This document shows, in pieces, positions 23,891-35,047 of a stretch of 64,000 nucleotides of DNA. The DNA lies in NCBI GenBank assembly GCA_018806985.1, contig JADANN010000256.1, positions 1,277,501-1,341,500 on the forward strand. The letters are read 5' to 3'. A program made the position numbers and the translations under genes. Source of the DNA: Angiostrongylus vasorum (lineage: Eukaryota; Nematoda; Chromadorea; Rhabditida; Metastrongylidae). Within the stretch, counting starts at the first letter, position 1; every line of letters begins with the position of its first letter. The notes under the pieces are model-generated. The model saw only the letters and a list, made by a program, of their open reading frames with translations. It ran no database searches and was not told the origin of the DNA.

Positions 23891-24175
23891 TATGCACAAA
23901 CTGTGCGGTCGGTTTCCACTTGAAATACTGAGTGGAAGACTCATTGAAAGCAGTAAGTGCGCGAAAAAAGCCACATTGTTTTCAATATGATTGAAATCCT
24001 GACTTCGTGTTCTCCTCCGTTTTGATAGTGGAGGTGTTTGAGTGACTAGATTGTAGTCAACTTGATCTTTCCAGGCTCTGAAGAAGGCGAAATCCTCCTA
24101 TACGTCAGCTTTTTTGTGAACAATGGATAAAGTAACAACCGCTTACTTGTTCATCAATAAACAGCGAATCAGCAA
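23890..24175 (+). mobile_element. PLE 3' end attached to a mariner relic (copy 2)
   Basis: Homologous to 14,455-14,760 over about 270 bp, including the GGCTCTGAAGAAGGCGAAAT block at 24075. It is followed at once by an RTE 3' fragment. Confidence 0.65.
24073..24110 (+). ncRNA. Degraded hammerhead-like motif
   Basis: GGCTCTGAAGAAGGCGAAAT is intact, but the second half reads CCTCCTATACGTCAGC, which loses stem II pairing and the GAAA box. Confidence 0.4.
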
Positions 24176-24184
24176 GTTATTTGG

Positions 24185-24420
24185 CAATCCTTGGTGACTG
24201 GATTCCTCGGTATATCAAACGTACTGCAGGAAGACCACCGATCCGATGGTCACAGTTCTTCACAAAGAGCCTAGAATAAAGATATGGTGCTTGACGGTCC
24301 CTAGAGCGAGCAGAATCCATTGGGCTACTCTTGCACGCGACAGGGAAAAATTGAAGATTAAAGGAGCTCGCTCGAGTCACTCAACGATCAACGGGACTAT
24401 AGATGATACAGGTGAACCTT
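24185..24420 (+). mobile_element. RTE 3' end fragment
   Basis: The forward strand reads [29 protein letters not shown] and, after stops, HATG-like residues. This corresponds to the C-terminus of the RTE at 39.5-39.9 kb, and it ends with the shared GATGATACAGGTGA 3' sequence. Confidence 0.8.
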
Positions 24421-24479
24421 CTTAAGAGCTGCTACATCTTGTAATAGCACCCAGGATCGACTTTCTATTAACCTCGGCA

Positions 24480-25110
24480 CATGGTTATGAATTCGTCGTT
24501 TTCTCTCTCAGCAATCGCGAGGATGTTAAACAGCATACGTTTACTTCCATACAATAACACACAAACAACACAATCGTAGCTGACGTTTCGGCAGAATCGC
24601 CTTCTTCAGAGCCGCTTTTAACAACCTCGCGATTGCTGAGAGAGAAAACGACGACTTCTTAAGAGCCCTGGAAGGTCAAACTGACATGCAATCTACCCAG
24701 CCAAAGTCTTTCATAAACCTGGCAGACACATAAATTTGCACTCGCATAATAAAAAGCTTCGTTTAAACACCCATCGTTCTATTCTTTTGCAAGTATTCCA
24801 ATTAACTGGTGGAGAGCAACCGCACAGAGTAATACATGGGCGGGGGAATGTGCCTGGGTCAGGTCATAGAAGCAGCCTGAGGTATGGCACAAGGCCTCTG
24901 CACGATAACAAGACACTCTTCTTCTGGTTCACTTTTTGGACTTTTGGAATTAGTCTGAAATGCTTCAAAAGTTTTACGCACTGATATCTTGGATTCCAGT
25001 GTGAGGATAGTGAGTCCTATTTCAAAAATCCTCTCTGTTATGTTTCTGTGTTCTATGCGCGTCGTCGTTAGGGTTGTGCTATCTAAAGAACGATCGAGCA
25101 AAAAGGAGTT
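24480..25110 (-). mobile_element. PLE 3' end with decayed endonuclease C-terminus
   Basis: The reverse frame at 25101-24859 ends ILTLESKISVRKTFEAF and PKSEPEEECLVI, matching the tail of the GIY-YIG protein. The region then continues through the conserved 3' untranslated part to a hammerhead-like motif at 24576-24616. A 37-bp inverted repeat (24494-24530 and 24617-24654) surrounds that motif. Confidence 0.78.
24576..24616 (-). ncRNA. Hammerhead ribozyme-like motif, best copy
   Basis: The reverse strand reads GGCT / CTGAAGA / A / GGCG-ATTC-TGCC / GAAAC / GTC / AGCT. This matches the hammerhead core CUGANGA, a stem II hairpin, GAAA, a minimal stem III (AC/GU, self-complementary ACGU) and cleavage triplet GUC. 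Stem I pairs GGCU with AGCU. There is one extra A before stem II. Hammerheads of this minimal type are reported in PLEs. Activity is not shown. Confidence 0.65.
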
Positions 25111-25359
25111 GGTGGTAATGCCTCTACTTCTCGTTGTTCCCTTCTATTTCGTGTTTTATTTCTACCGTTGCTGCGGGAGTCGATCTTGAAGCTCGTACAG
25201 ACTGCTTGCAACCCTGCCCAATGTTTCCTTAGAAATGCGTAGCGCTGGTGAGAGACTTGGACCCTATTCTAATAGCGAGCATGCGTCTTCAGGAAGAGTT
25301 GTGCTTGCTAACACGGCGACTCTTCACTTTGCTGGCACGAATTAACTGGAATATTTACA

Positions 25360-25560
25360 ACGAATAAAACGGTAGGTTTTTAAAAGAGGCTGTTTATTAC
25401 GCGAATGCAAAATTATGTGTCAAGTCTTATCTCCTACGGTTATGAAACTGTTTGACTGAGTAGATTGCATGCCAATTTTGCCTTTCCAGGCTCTGAAGAA
25501 GGCGAAAGCGCTGAAACTGACAGCTATTGTTTGCTAATAAATTCTGTATTACCTACCTCG
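25360..25560 (+). mobile_element. Solo PLE 3' end
   Basis: The stretch shares blocks with the PLE ends at 24.7 kb and 43.3 kb: TTTATTACGCGAATGCAAA, TAGATTGCATG and TTTCCAGGCTCTGAAGAAGG. No coding part is attached. Confidence 0.7.
25488..25526 (+). ncRNA. Hammerhead-like motif, cleavage site lost
   Basis: CTGAAGA and stem II GGCG-AAAG-CGCT are followed by GAAAC, but the cleavage region reads TGACAGC instead of GTCAGC. Confidence 0.45.
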
Positions 25561-26059
25561 TCTTTGCTCACTGAAGAAAAACAGTGAATTATCAGTCAAT
25601 GTTGGGCTTAATAGAAAGTCGCTCCTGGAAATTGCTACATGAAGTGATAACAAATTTTCTACCCGAGGCCAGCGTTTCAGCCAGTAAGAGACGCTTTGTG
25701 TGGGAATCGATTTCACCAATGCCAGAGTTGAGCGGATCCGCACTTGTCAACTTTGCCGGCATGTTATGACTTACGCCTAATCCATCCGAACTTAACACTC
25801 ATGTTTTCGTTAGCTCTGGTTCTTTAGAGATAAATATTTCATTGAATGCTGTTTTTTTCAGATGTCTTGTTTTGTTAATTTTCTATCCCATGAGAGACTA
25901 CTTTCACATTGGCAGTATTTTTTGCTACGCTATGAACAAGATGTCACCCACGCATAGCTGAAAATAGTTCAGCCTTCTAGCTTCATCTTAAAGTCTACTT
26001 TTTATCCGCTCATATCACGCAACTCCAGGCATTCTGCGAATGCTAGCATTTTTTTCCAT

Positions 26060-26405
26060 TCGGTTCATGTGCCGCATCCATCATGCATTCGTAATCCTCG
26101 AAACTCCTCGAATTCGAAGCTCGGTTTAAACCCTTAGCCTTTTTCATGAATGTCATTCAATGTCTGTCGCATCCACTCTTCCTGGAGTGCTGAGAGAACC
26201 CTGCCTTGTCGTTACCAAATTTCCATCACAAGCATTCACTGGCCCTCGTTGAATGAAAGTACAATTTCAAAGGCTGAGTCCGACACAAATTTACCAACTG
26301 TGGAAGGATCCAAGACCTGGTCGGCACGGTGAACGGTGGTTCGAACCAGCGACCCTCACGTGTATGGCGCGACATCACTAACCATTGCGCCTCACGTGTT
26401 CCTAT
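26060..26405 (-). mobile_element. SINE D copy with perfect B box
   Basis: The reverse head GAGGCGCAATGGTTAGTGAT and GCTGGTTCGAACCACC are close to a real tRNA. There is no 3' acceptor-stem partner, and the family body continues. Confidence 0.75.
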
Positions 26406-26739
26406 GGCAAAATTGCCAAGGCGAGCTCTAATAGTTGGTATAAAGACCCTCAGAATCTATATAACTTTATCAACCTCATTGATAATCACTTCCTAAAGGT
26501 CATCAATCACTTTTTTTCTCTATTGCTGGCGTAAACGCAGGTCCGTACAGCGGAGCGATTAAATAAGCGGATGAGCCCAGTAAAACACCATTTAGTTCCT
26601 GAATACACAGTTGCTTCCAACAGCTGTGGTGAATATCTACTCAGTTTTTTGTTGGATCGATCATTTTTTGGATTTGTTACGTTTCATTTAAAAATCAAAG
26701 AAAATAAAAACAGTGACTTATAATTTCCTATCTACTGCC

Positions 26740-26895
26740 TGTTACTTTTTTAAAGGGGGATATTATGTAAAACATAACCATGGTGGTACTGATATATTTG
26801 CAAAACGCTAGCTTCGGCCCGGGTTCGAACCAGCGGTTACCGTTTGCGGAGGCTCACGTGTTTATCCACTGCACCACTGAGGCTCTTCCGAGGAA
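26740..26895 (-). mobile_element. SINE B-like copy with a perfect tRNA B box
   Basis: The reverse strand reads TGGTGCAGTGGATAAACACG (A box region) and GGTTCGAACCC (B box), then the family B tail (TTTTGCAAATATATCAGTACC). It lacks acceptor-stem pairing, so it is not a tRNA gene. Confidence 0.7.
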
Positions 26896-28369
26896 ATCCT
26901 TTTGTGGGTTTCTCAAGTTTTCAATTGCTCAATTACGCTTGTCATCAGGAAGTTATTAGCAGTTTTCAAAAAACCAGTACATTCGCGAATGTGTTAACTA
27001 CGGCACAGCTCATTAAAAGAGTTTTGTGCTCCGAACAGTCTCAAAATCTTATTAATCTGGGAAATTGACAACAGTTTGATAAATAACTCACCAGCTGCAT
27101 TTCGGACAGCCCGATTTTAATAGGGTATACGTTTCGCTTCTGGACAGTCGCCGCCACCGCCAGCACAATTTTATCATGAACCATTCCCGAGTTTTGTTGA
27201 TCTCAACAAACTGCACTTCCCTCTTGTGAAAAAGCTTAACGTTCAAGTTGTTCACAAATGCGAAAGTATCGCATGGAAACATTTCCGGTTTTGCTCTTGT
27301 TTAGTGCTCTGCCCGCCTATAGTGAAATGTCTGTCTAGTTTTCGGCCAGTTTTTATATTCCGTGTCAGTCTGTGACGCCGTGTGGGACCAGTCATTTTTA
27401 GCTATGCAACAGTAGTCTGTTCATTTTCAAGCGTTTCATCGATTTTTTTCATTTATTTTGTAACCACTCGCCATGCCTAATTTACTTTAGGATTTATGCT
27501 TCTAGAACTAATTTAAGACTGTGGTGAAATAAATTGTGGAACCATTCATTAAACCAATTTAATAAGTTACAACAAATCAAACGACGTGGTATTGCGGATA
27601 TAATGTTCGAGATAGAGACAGTCCAGCAGACATTGCATCTAAAAAGAGGAAAACAAAATCTTTGATAGCACTCTACGCAGGGTTAAATTTCTCACCAAGT
27701 TTTGCGTCTTCTTCGATTACTTTTACACTACAAACGATGGGAAAGATGGTGCGTACGGACGAAGGCATTCGTAAAACAAATACGCCTAGCCGCTAATCGT
27801 TTTACATTATCGTCACTCACACCCTATGCACTGATGTTGACCGAAGAGTGAACTTGTTGCCCTCTTCATCGCCAACCCATTCCTGACAACGCCTGTTTTT
27901 CATTGTGTGATAAGTTAGTTAACGTAGTAAAATAAGGGTACGATCTTTGGATTTTTATTCTAGTTATCGAAATGTACTCTAAATCGAAATATGTTGATTT
28001 AAAGCAACTGCGATCGTTATTTCCAGATCGCATGACTTCTACAGAGGTCACATAAGTGTAAATGCAATTTTTCTCGAACTTTTCTGATGCCATGGATGTT
28101 TTCGTCACTGTAATGACTCAACGTCTATTTCGCTCTTCATCATATCGTCACAGCTGTGGCTATTTTTGTCATCAACCACTTTTCGCATCCACATAGCGTA
28201 AAGTGTTGAGCATATCGGAATTCATAATTCACATCAGATTTCATTTAATTTCTTCCCATTTTTCCATGACAACATGCAGTCAATAGGAGGGAATACTCCT
28301 TAACAGCCTGTACAATTTTTTTATACACGTAAAGGAATCTGCTATATTTATTTGGAGTGTTTTTTAACC
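26896..28369. other. No recognisable feature
   Basis: AT-rich DNA with only short frames, such as reverse 28108-27866. No repeat family or splice-bounded exon was recognised. Confidence 0.5.
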
Positions 28370-28512
28370 ACAATGACGCTGAGATATTTGCAAAACTCCG
28401 GACCGCAGGTGTCTGCGGTGGGGAACAAACGCGCTATTGTCCTTTCCGGGGAGTAACGCGTTCACCACCACACCATGCTGGTCCTTCGTTTCGCCTGTCT
28501 CTCAGCTAGTTT
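28370..28512 (-). mobile_element. SINE B fragment
   Basis: AGATATTTGCAAAACTCCGG, GTGGGGAACAAACGCGCTAT and CCACCACACCATGC mark the reverse-oriented SINE B body. The outer tail is lost. Confidence 0.75.
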
Positions 28513-29035
28513 TTTTTTAATCGAGAGATGTACTTTTTTCATTAATTTTTACTTGATGCTTGCACATCATCATCAATTCAATTCGTGTGCTTCTTAAGTC
28601 ATTTTATTAAAACACTGCACAGATGGATGACGTCCAACTTGTTATGCTAAATTGATTGTGAAAGTTGAACCGGTGAAGGAAGGCTACACTTGGAAGTTTG
28701 CTCTGTTAGATAAACCCAAGCAACACCAACACTGCTATAACGATTCGTCGACCTGCCTTTTTCAAATCAAAATACGTAAACCATGAAAATTCCCTTCTGC
28801 ACATGGTCCTTTAGTACAAGACGATAACTATTTGCTCCATTGCCACTTTCAAAATTTGTTTCTGTCTGCGCAAGCAGTTTATTGATGTGAGCCAAAAAAA
28901 CTTGTTCACCCCCTTAACGCTTCTCTCTCCTACCGCTTCCGTGCTTTTTTAGATGTGTTTCATTTTGAAGCCGGAACGGCATGTACTTTAATCAAATCAT
29001 AGCCTTGTTCTAGGTGTAGTCAGTAGTAAACGCGG

Positions 29036-29432
29036 GTCTTCCTAACGGTTTACCGCCCTCATCGTGGCTGGGAGGTGTTCCTGCGTATCGGGTTGTGATG
29101 TACAACGGAGGATTCATTCCCCCGGCAGTGTTTCCAAAGCTGGAAAGGAGTCCGGCGTTTCCATCAGAAAGCCTAGCTAACAGTAAACCAATACGAGGAT
29201 CCCACCACCGCCCTGGTATCAAAGTCGCATGATGGCAAATCTTCCTCTTATCCACGAGGGCGGCTACTTCGTGTGATGGTGACTGCCTGGGACAGACATT
29301 GGCTAGGCTGACCTTGACACTCTAGGGAACCACAATGGCCAGACCATCAAAACTCCGAAAAATGGGAAGTTGTGCTGGCGCCCGCACAACCGATGAAGTT
29401 GGGCTATCCAAATGTCTAAGTAAGTAAGTAAT
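29036..29432 (+). mobile_element. Repeat family C copy
   Basis: Starts ACGGTTTACCGCCCTCATCG and ends GGCTATCCAAATGTCTAAGT with TAAGTAAGTAAT, showing the tandem terminus clearly. Confidence 0.8.
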
Positions 29433-29619
29433 AAATGCGGGTAGGTGGGATGTCGTTTAATAAGCACAACACATTTGCTCGACCCCTCTGCGGCCTTCCT
29501 GTTGCCCCATCTCCCTCGGCTTGGGAAAAAACCATACCTGGCTATGAAGCTCTCATAGGGTCCAAAAAAAATTTAGGGACACTTTAGTACATCTATATGA
29601 CTATTCGATTGAGTACTGA

Positions 29620-29768
29620 CTTGACCAACATACAGAGAATTTACTCAGAAAACCAAAAAATTCTCAGAGAGCAGTCGAAATTACAAAAATCAAGGACCTT
29701 TGTAGATAACGGATGCGAAGAAACGAATAGAATGCAAGAAGTACTTGGATACACTCAGGAGATGTAAT
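29620..29768 (+). mobile_element. SINE D 3' fragment
   Basis: GACCTTTGTAGATAACGGAT, CGAATAGAATGCAAGAAGTA and CTTGGATACACTCAGG match the D 3' region. Confidence 0.6.
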
Positions 29769-29835
29769 CTTACCTACTTGGATGCTTGGAGCCTGTCTTC
29801 ACGAGTTGTGTAGACCGCACCACATATTCCATTCG
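29768..29835 (-). mobile_element. Repeat family C 3' fragment
   Basis: CTTACCTACTTGGATGCTTG followed by GAGCCTGTCTTCACGAGTTG is the reverse complement of the family C 3' end. It abuts a SINE D 3' end. Confidence 0.6.
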
Positions 29836-30180
29836 TTTCTTTGCCTCGCCATCGTCGTCCATGGTGGTGGTTTGTTCTAGTATGGTGATTGGTGTTAGTG
29901 TCATACCGCCGTCTGTATAACAACAACAGATGCGAGTACAGCTAATTGACTTTGGTTACGAACACATTTGCCCAACTTCTTGATGGCCGTTCTGGAAGGT
30001 GCATGCGTTCTCGTGGAGCCCGCTCTATAGTTCTTTTCGTTTACCTGTCGTCTGTTCTTCGCTTTAAATGACGGACCCATCTGCTTTTAGACATAGATAC
30101 GATAACATGGGACAAGATGATACGATCTAGACTCGTATACGTTTCGCTCTATACTATTTCAATTTCACTTTCTTTAAGGT

Positions 30181-30420
30181 TTGAACTCCAAAGCCTGGCT
30201 TGGTGCTGCGTTTGGCGCATGCCTGCCGTTCAAACGCATCACCGAGCACAGTGGCTGGTGGGTAGACTCCTCGTCGACATCGGTCGGTGTCGCACTCTGG
30301 GATAGTGGGATAGAGCCGCCAACGCCGGATATCAGTGGCCGTCAGTTGCTTAGTGATTTCTTCGGAGGTGCACTGACAACTAGCGTTAGTTGCCATCTCT
30401 TTCTCGTTAAAATCGATGTT
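30181..30420. other. GC-rich island of unknown nature
   Basis: About 220 bp with clearly higher GC than its surroundings and long open frames on both strands (forward WLGAAFGACLPFKRITEHSG; reverse frame with several Cys). It may be an exon or the GC-rich part of an unlisted repeat. Confidence 0.35.
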
Positions 30421-30689
30421 TATTGTACGAGTATCATTAATGATTTCACTGTCGTCACGATGTGTTTTTCATAAATGGAGCCTCTATCACAGGAGATTGC
30501 AGAGAAATTGATTGACAACACATCTTCTTGAAACGTGACTCAACCGAAGATAGATATACATTCTGGACCCTGTTATGTAGGGCAGTTGTAACTTTTGAGA
30601 ATAGTATGGAACCTGTCTCACTTTTTTTCGCAAAGTAAGTTGGACCTTTCGAGAAAAAAAGGCTTTTGCAGTTTCGTAAAGTATGGAAA

Positions 30690-30965
30690 CTATGTTCATT
30701 TTTTTTATGGCTTCGGGTCTTGCTTGAGGATTTTTTCGGCTTCATCGCGAACGTCGCTCAATGCTGGTCAAGGAAATGTTCCCTGGAATCCTAAATAGCC
30801 GTGCTCAAGCGTTTTCGCATGGATTGGATAACGTGTGCTTGTCCCCGGATAATTCTGCTACATACTCCCCTACCCCCGTATCGAAACATCTCCACCTGAG
30901 TTGGGTTGTTCGCGTAATGAACGGGATCACTACCACTGCACCAGTCGCTCCTTAATGGAGGCGAT
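30690..30965 (-). mobile_element. SINE D copy
   Basis: Reverse copy. At its right end the reverse strand reads TGGTGCAGTGGTAGTGATCC, the A-box region. CGAGGATTTTTTCGGCT-like body sequence lies at 30,725. Confidence 0.7.
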
Positions 30966-31556
30966 GCATGAACTTATTACATCTTTCTTCGCCTTTAGCT
31001 GTCATTTTTTCGCCAGTGTTATTTCTTCCTGGAATCCGTATTTCAGCCATGGGCCTTTGTTATACTTATCTTAATCTGTGATTTGGTAAGTGTATGTCTT
31101 GGGATTAAGCCCTACAATATGTCACTGTTCCGTGACTGAACCTAAAGACATTTACAATGTTTTCGAAAAAAAACCTATTAAATTACAAAGTATCACAGAA
31201 AGATATTCATGATCGTATGCATATCCGCTGGTGAACCGGATTTCCATCACACCGCTCATTAAAATCCAAACTGCAATCATTGGTATGAAAAACTTGATTC
31301 ATTCTGCTTTTTATATTGAGGGACCTTAAACAACTTCAAAGAACGTTTGATTACATCTAATATCTGGCATGTCGCAGAACATGTTCGGCTTTACGGGTTA
31401 AGTTGTCTTTACTTACAGCTGTTTGTTAGGATTATCCAGGTAATTAGCCTTTTTTCTGAGAGTCTACGTAGTCCAATCGCTCCTCGAGGAATACGAGTAA
31501 CGAGGTCGATTCAAAAATTCCCCCAGCATATTTGCTACTATATTTAAGTTGAGTTA

Positions 31557-32024
31557 TTGAATAGTTTTTCCCGTCGACCGAAATCGAATTATTGCCATGT
31601 TTTATTGATGGACATATCAATTTCATGTCCCTTTTCGTTCGATTACTCTCTGGAATGCATGCCGTACAACAACGTCAACAAACTAGTTGAGGAAATACAA
31701 CGAAATAACAGTGACTCTGTAAGAAAGCTGAATAATATCCGATCCCCGGAACTCTTTTTTAGTGTGGAATTTCGAGAACTATGTTTTACAAATCTTTGAA
31801 ATCTTCAAAGCGCGAATGCTGCGTTGCGAAAAAGCTCGTCTTTAGCTCGTCGTGTTCGTGCTTATGTCGCTGTTTATCATCGATTCAACACCTTAGCTTT
31901 TCGTCAGTGTGCCAATGATTTTTCGGTAACTCGAGGTCATAGGAACTTTATGAGAATTAGAGATCCCCAGAAGAGCTTTCGTGCTATTATTCTAAAGGTA
32001 TGGGAAGCCTTTTTCTCATTTTAA
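31557..32024 (+). pseudogene. Unrecognised coding-like frame with one in-frame stop
   Basis: One forward frame is open for about 156 codons apart from a single TGA near 31797. The downstream part, rich in basic residues (LARRVRAYVAVYHRF), runs into a GTATGG donor-like site at 32000. A GTAAGA donor at about 31706 and a TTTTTTAG acceptor would splice out the stop but shift the frame. It could be a decayed gene or transposon piece; nothing in it is diagnostic. Confidence 0.25.
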
Positions 32025-34340
32025 ATTTGACTAAAACTTGAATTCCCGGAAAGGAAGAAAAAAAAGGACACGAACGAAGTTGAGAAAAAGAGAAGTTCAA
32101 ATTCTACTTCTTAAGGCAATAACAGAAATACCATCGATGAGCTGGATGACATAATCGAGTCCTTTTGGACGAAATCGAGAGATTTTTCAATCGCTTAGTT
32201 TACTGAAACACGAGCACAAGCTGAAAAAAAAGTGACAAAAGTATGTTTCTTGGCAGAAGAGAATCAGATTTAGTTATAGAATATAAGCCCTGTGCCTGAA
32301 TGGCGACGATTTGTAGATTCTAGTGGCTTCTTCTGCAACAGTTTCAGTCCACTTGGAGCTGAGCTGTGTTTGTTTAAAGTAGAAAAACCAAAAAACCAAT
32401 TTTTGGCAAGCTTCAAGACAAATGTGAATCACCTGGTGTCGTTTGTGTTGATCATATAACATTTTTAATAGTCATCGATTTGAATGCAGTGTGATTTACG
32501 ACTCAATATCTTCGATTCCAATGTCTCACATTATCGAAAAGAATATGAACTATGAAGAATCGAATGCGATGACTGGATACCCGCATTCAATGTGTAGAAA
32601 TTCGGAACTCGTTCGATTGGTGAACGAATAAAGTGTTAGTTGTTCCTGAAGAGATGAACGTGATTTCCAACCTGACGGAAGTACTGGTCGAATCACCCAC
32701 CACAGATTATGGTCGCCCAAATTTTTTCCTTTGGAACTTTACAACTTTTCACTGCGTACATCGTTCTGTTTCCCGTTCGCCTCTCTCTCACTCCCTCCCT
32801 CATCCACGAGGTGTAGAGCCTAGCGCTAGCGAAATTCATGATGCAATTCCACATAATGTCCTTTTCTGGGCGTCCACGTCACTCCCACCAAAGCTTCGTT
32901 TTCGCCCATTATTCAGAACGCATAAGGTGCTCCAAAGGTTTCTGGACTCCGGTCAGTGTTCTTCGACCAACAATTCCATATTTATTATTGAAGTGATTAG
33001 AACGTGCGTTTAATATGTCTCTGACCTGCATATTTTTTTCAGAAAACATACGAATACAGCATAAGTTTTAGAAAGGAATACAATGTTTTAGATGGTGTTC
33101 TCATCGTTTTTCTTCATGATATTTTGTACCGTCGTCTCTGTCGAATACCTCTACCACCGTGGAATGTCGTATCTAATTTCCTCGTAGCACTATTGTAGCT
33201 CCGAAGTGGATTAACACTGGCCACAGCGCAGTTAGCATATGAGTTTTACTACCATTCTATATTTAGTGAAGAAGTACTCAGAAAATCTTGACGTGCCTTA
33301 CATAGAAATAGATAAATTTTTTTCAAAATGACGAGTAAATTTCTAATGAATTTTACGTCTACCTTCATTACAGGCTGGAAAGAACTAATGCAGTCGTGAT
33401 AGCACTTGTGAAGGGTTCATAAAGGATTCAACAGGATTTCTTAGGCAAGGCTTTTGCGTGACATTATTATAAACATCATTTCATCACGGAGGTGAAAGGT
33501 AGAAGTCAGCTGTCGAGAAATGCTGTCTTATCTTGTTCTAGACTTTGCACATTCCACTGAATGTGGGCGATGAGCTCTAAAGTGCAAACTGCGTAATTGC
33601 CCTCACAATTCTGATGTAGTGATGTGTAACGCGTCAAATAGCCAAGCTTCCATACGTTCGTCCGTCACTTCTTTTTAAATTGTTGCAGATATTAAAGCAT
33701 AATTCTGTTCTTGTCATATTCACTAATTTTTTCGCCCGATGGATTGGCATGTAGCCGCTCGGAGAGAAAATTGATAGGTGTCCACTTCCAGCTCTAAAAT
33801 CTTCAACAGTGTTCACTCCGCCCGACTCTCTTCCCTGATAAGCGCTACGAGTTTCGAGGCGCGTGGCGATTATGTGTTGCTGCTTGTTCGATATTCTTCG
33901 TGAAGTAACAGAATAGTGATGACGCAGAACAAAGATGTGTAGTGACTTCCATACGTTCTTCCTATTACTACTTGATCTCCCTCTTAAAAATTTAACATTT
34001 CTTTGTAGCAAGGAAGTATTCTTGGATTTCTAAATGTGAGAATTAGATTTAGTCGAAAAGCATAGATAAGACCAAAGTGATGAAAGGGATCTCTGTACCA
34101 CCCGAACACGACTCGAAGCAATCCTTTCGTCAAAGTTCGAGTGCTAAATGAGATTCTGTTCACAATAAATGTGATCGACGACAGTCTTTTTTTCTTAAGA
34201 ATTTTTTCAGATGAAGGAAAACAGAACTAGGGTGACAGGGATTAAAGGAAACGTTGGTCCATGGAACTTTCAGGGTTTTTGATGTTCTTTGAGCAGAACC
34301 ATTTTTTAAAAATCATATATTACAGTCACTATCGTGTGTA
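32025..34340. other. Unassigned; several open frames
   Basis: Forward 32633-33013 (126 codons), a 51-codon frame after a TTTTTTTCAG acceptor at 33042, and reverse 34011-33634 (125 codons) are present. None has a recognised domain and their phases do not combine into a convincing gene. Confidence 0.35.
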
Positions 34341-34344
34341 ATTT

Positions 34345-34645
34345 TAGCTTTGGTTCCCAAGATCGACTTCCTGTTAACCTTGGCATTGGATTATAAATAT
34401 GTCGTTTTCTTTCTCAGCAATCGTGAGGTTGTTATACAGCATACGTTTACTTCTGCACAAATAGAACGCACAACACAGCGGTAGCTGACGTTTCGGCAGT
34501 ATCGCCTTCTTCACAGCCGTTTTTTACCTACCTTCCCTCATTCCAAGAAGGCTCTACTGTCGAAAGGTCAGCTACCGTTGTTTTGTATGTGTTCTATTTG
34601 TGCGGAAGTAAACGTATACTGAACAACAACCTAGCGATTGTTGGA
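34345..34645. mobile_element. PLE end as an 88-bp inverted repeat
   Basis: Arms 34414-34501 and 34555-34642 are reverse complements sharing GCATACGTTTACTTC and ACACAGCGGTAGCTGACG-like sequence. The left arm holds a nearly complete reverse-strand hammerhead-like motif. The right arm holds a forward copy that lacks part of stem II. Sequence before the left arm matches the flank at 24.47 kb. Confidence 0.8.
34483..34518 (-). ncRNA. Hammerhead-like motif, one core change
   Basis: Same layout as at 24.6 kb, but the C of CTGA is G (GGCTGTGAAGA). Stem II GGCG-ATAC-TGCC, GAAAC and GTC are kept. Probably inactive. Confidence 0.55.
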
Positions 34646-34913
34646 AGTTGATTGAAAGTATTTGAAAATATCACTGCTCCTTTTCTGTTTTCTATAAATC
34701 TCTCTGTATTATGGCGAACGTTCTTTTTCTCTCCCATACTTGATTGTCCTTCTGATGTTTCGACTGTGGTTATCAGTCATTTTCGACTCGTTACAACATT
34801 CGCTTTGCAATATTTTTCACTGGACAACTTTTTTGGTATTTTTGCAAATTTTTACAAATCTGTGCTCTTATAAAGTTTGCTTTTTAAGATACAGGAATTT
34901 CAAAAACAGGAAC

Positions 34914-34924
34914 CATTTTTTTAG
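34914..34924 (+). promoter_or_regulatory. Possible SL trans-splice acceptor of the aquaporin gene
   Basis: A CCATTTTTTTAG run ends 12 nt before the aquaporin ATG. Nematode genes are often trans-spliced to a spliced leader at such a site just upstream of the start codon. No other upstream exon is evident. Inference from signal quality and position only. Confidence 0.45.
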
Positions 34925-34936
34925 CGTAGTGTCTCA

Positions 34937-35047
34937 ATGCCGGAAGTGAAGGTTTTGCCAGAAGAGCGTCTACGACGTAAGATTCACATTCGTGACCCCA
35001 CGATACGTAACGCTTTATCAGAGTTATTTGGAACTGCCCTACTACTG
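34937..35047 (+). CDS. Aquaglyceroporin exon 1 (start codon, cytoplasmic N-terminus, start of helix 1)
   Basis: This exon holds 37 codons, ending in phase 0 at donor GTATGT. It carries the charged N-terminus ([20 protein letters not shown]), then [12 protein letters not shown], which is the first half of helix 1. Met at 34937 is the only good start and matches the usual short N-terminus of nematode aquaporins. Confidence 0.88.

Noticed and set aside
26815..26890. tRNA gene on the reverse strand
   Set aside because: The A and B boxes are good, but there is no acceptor-stem pairing and the sequence continues into a SINE B tail.
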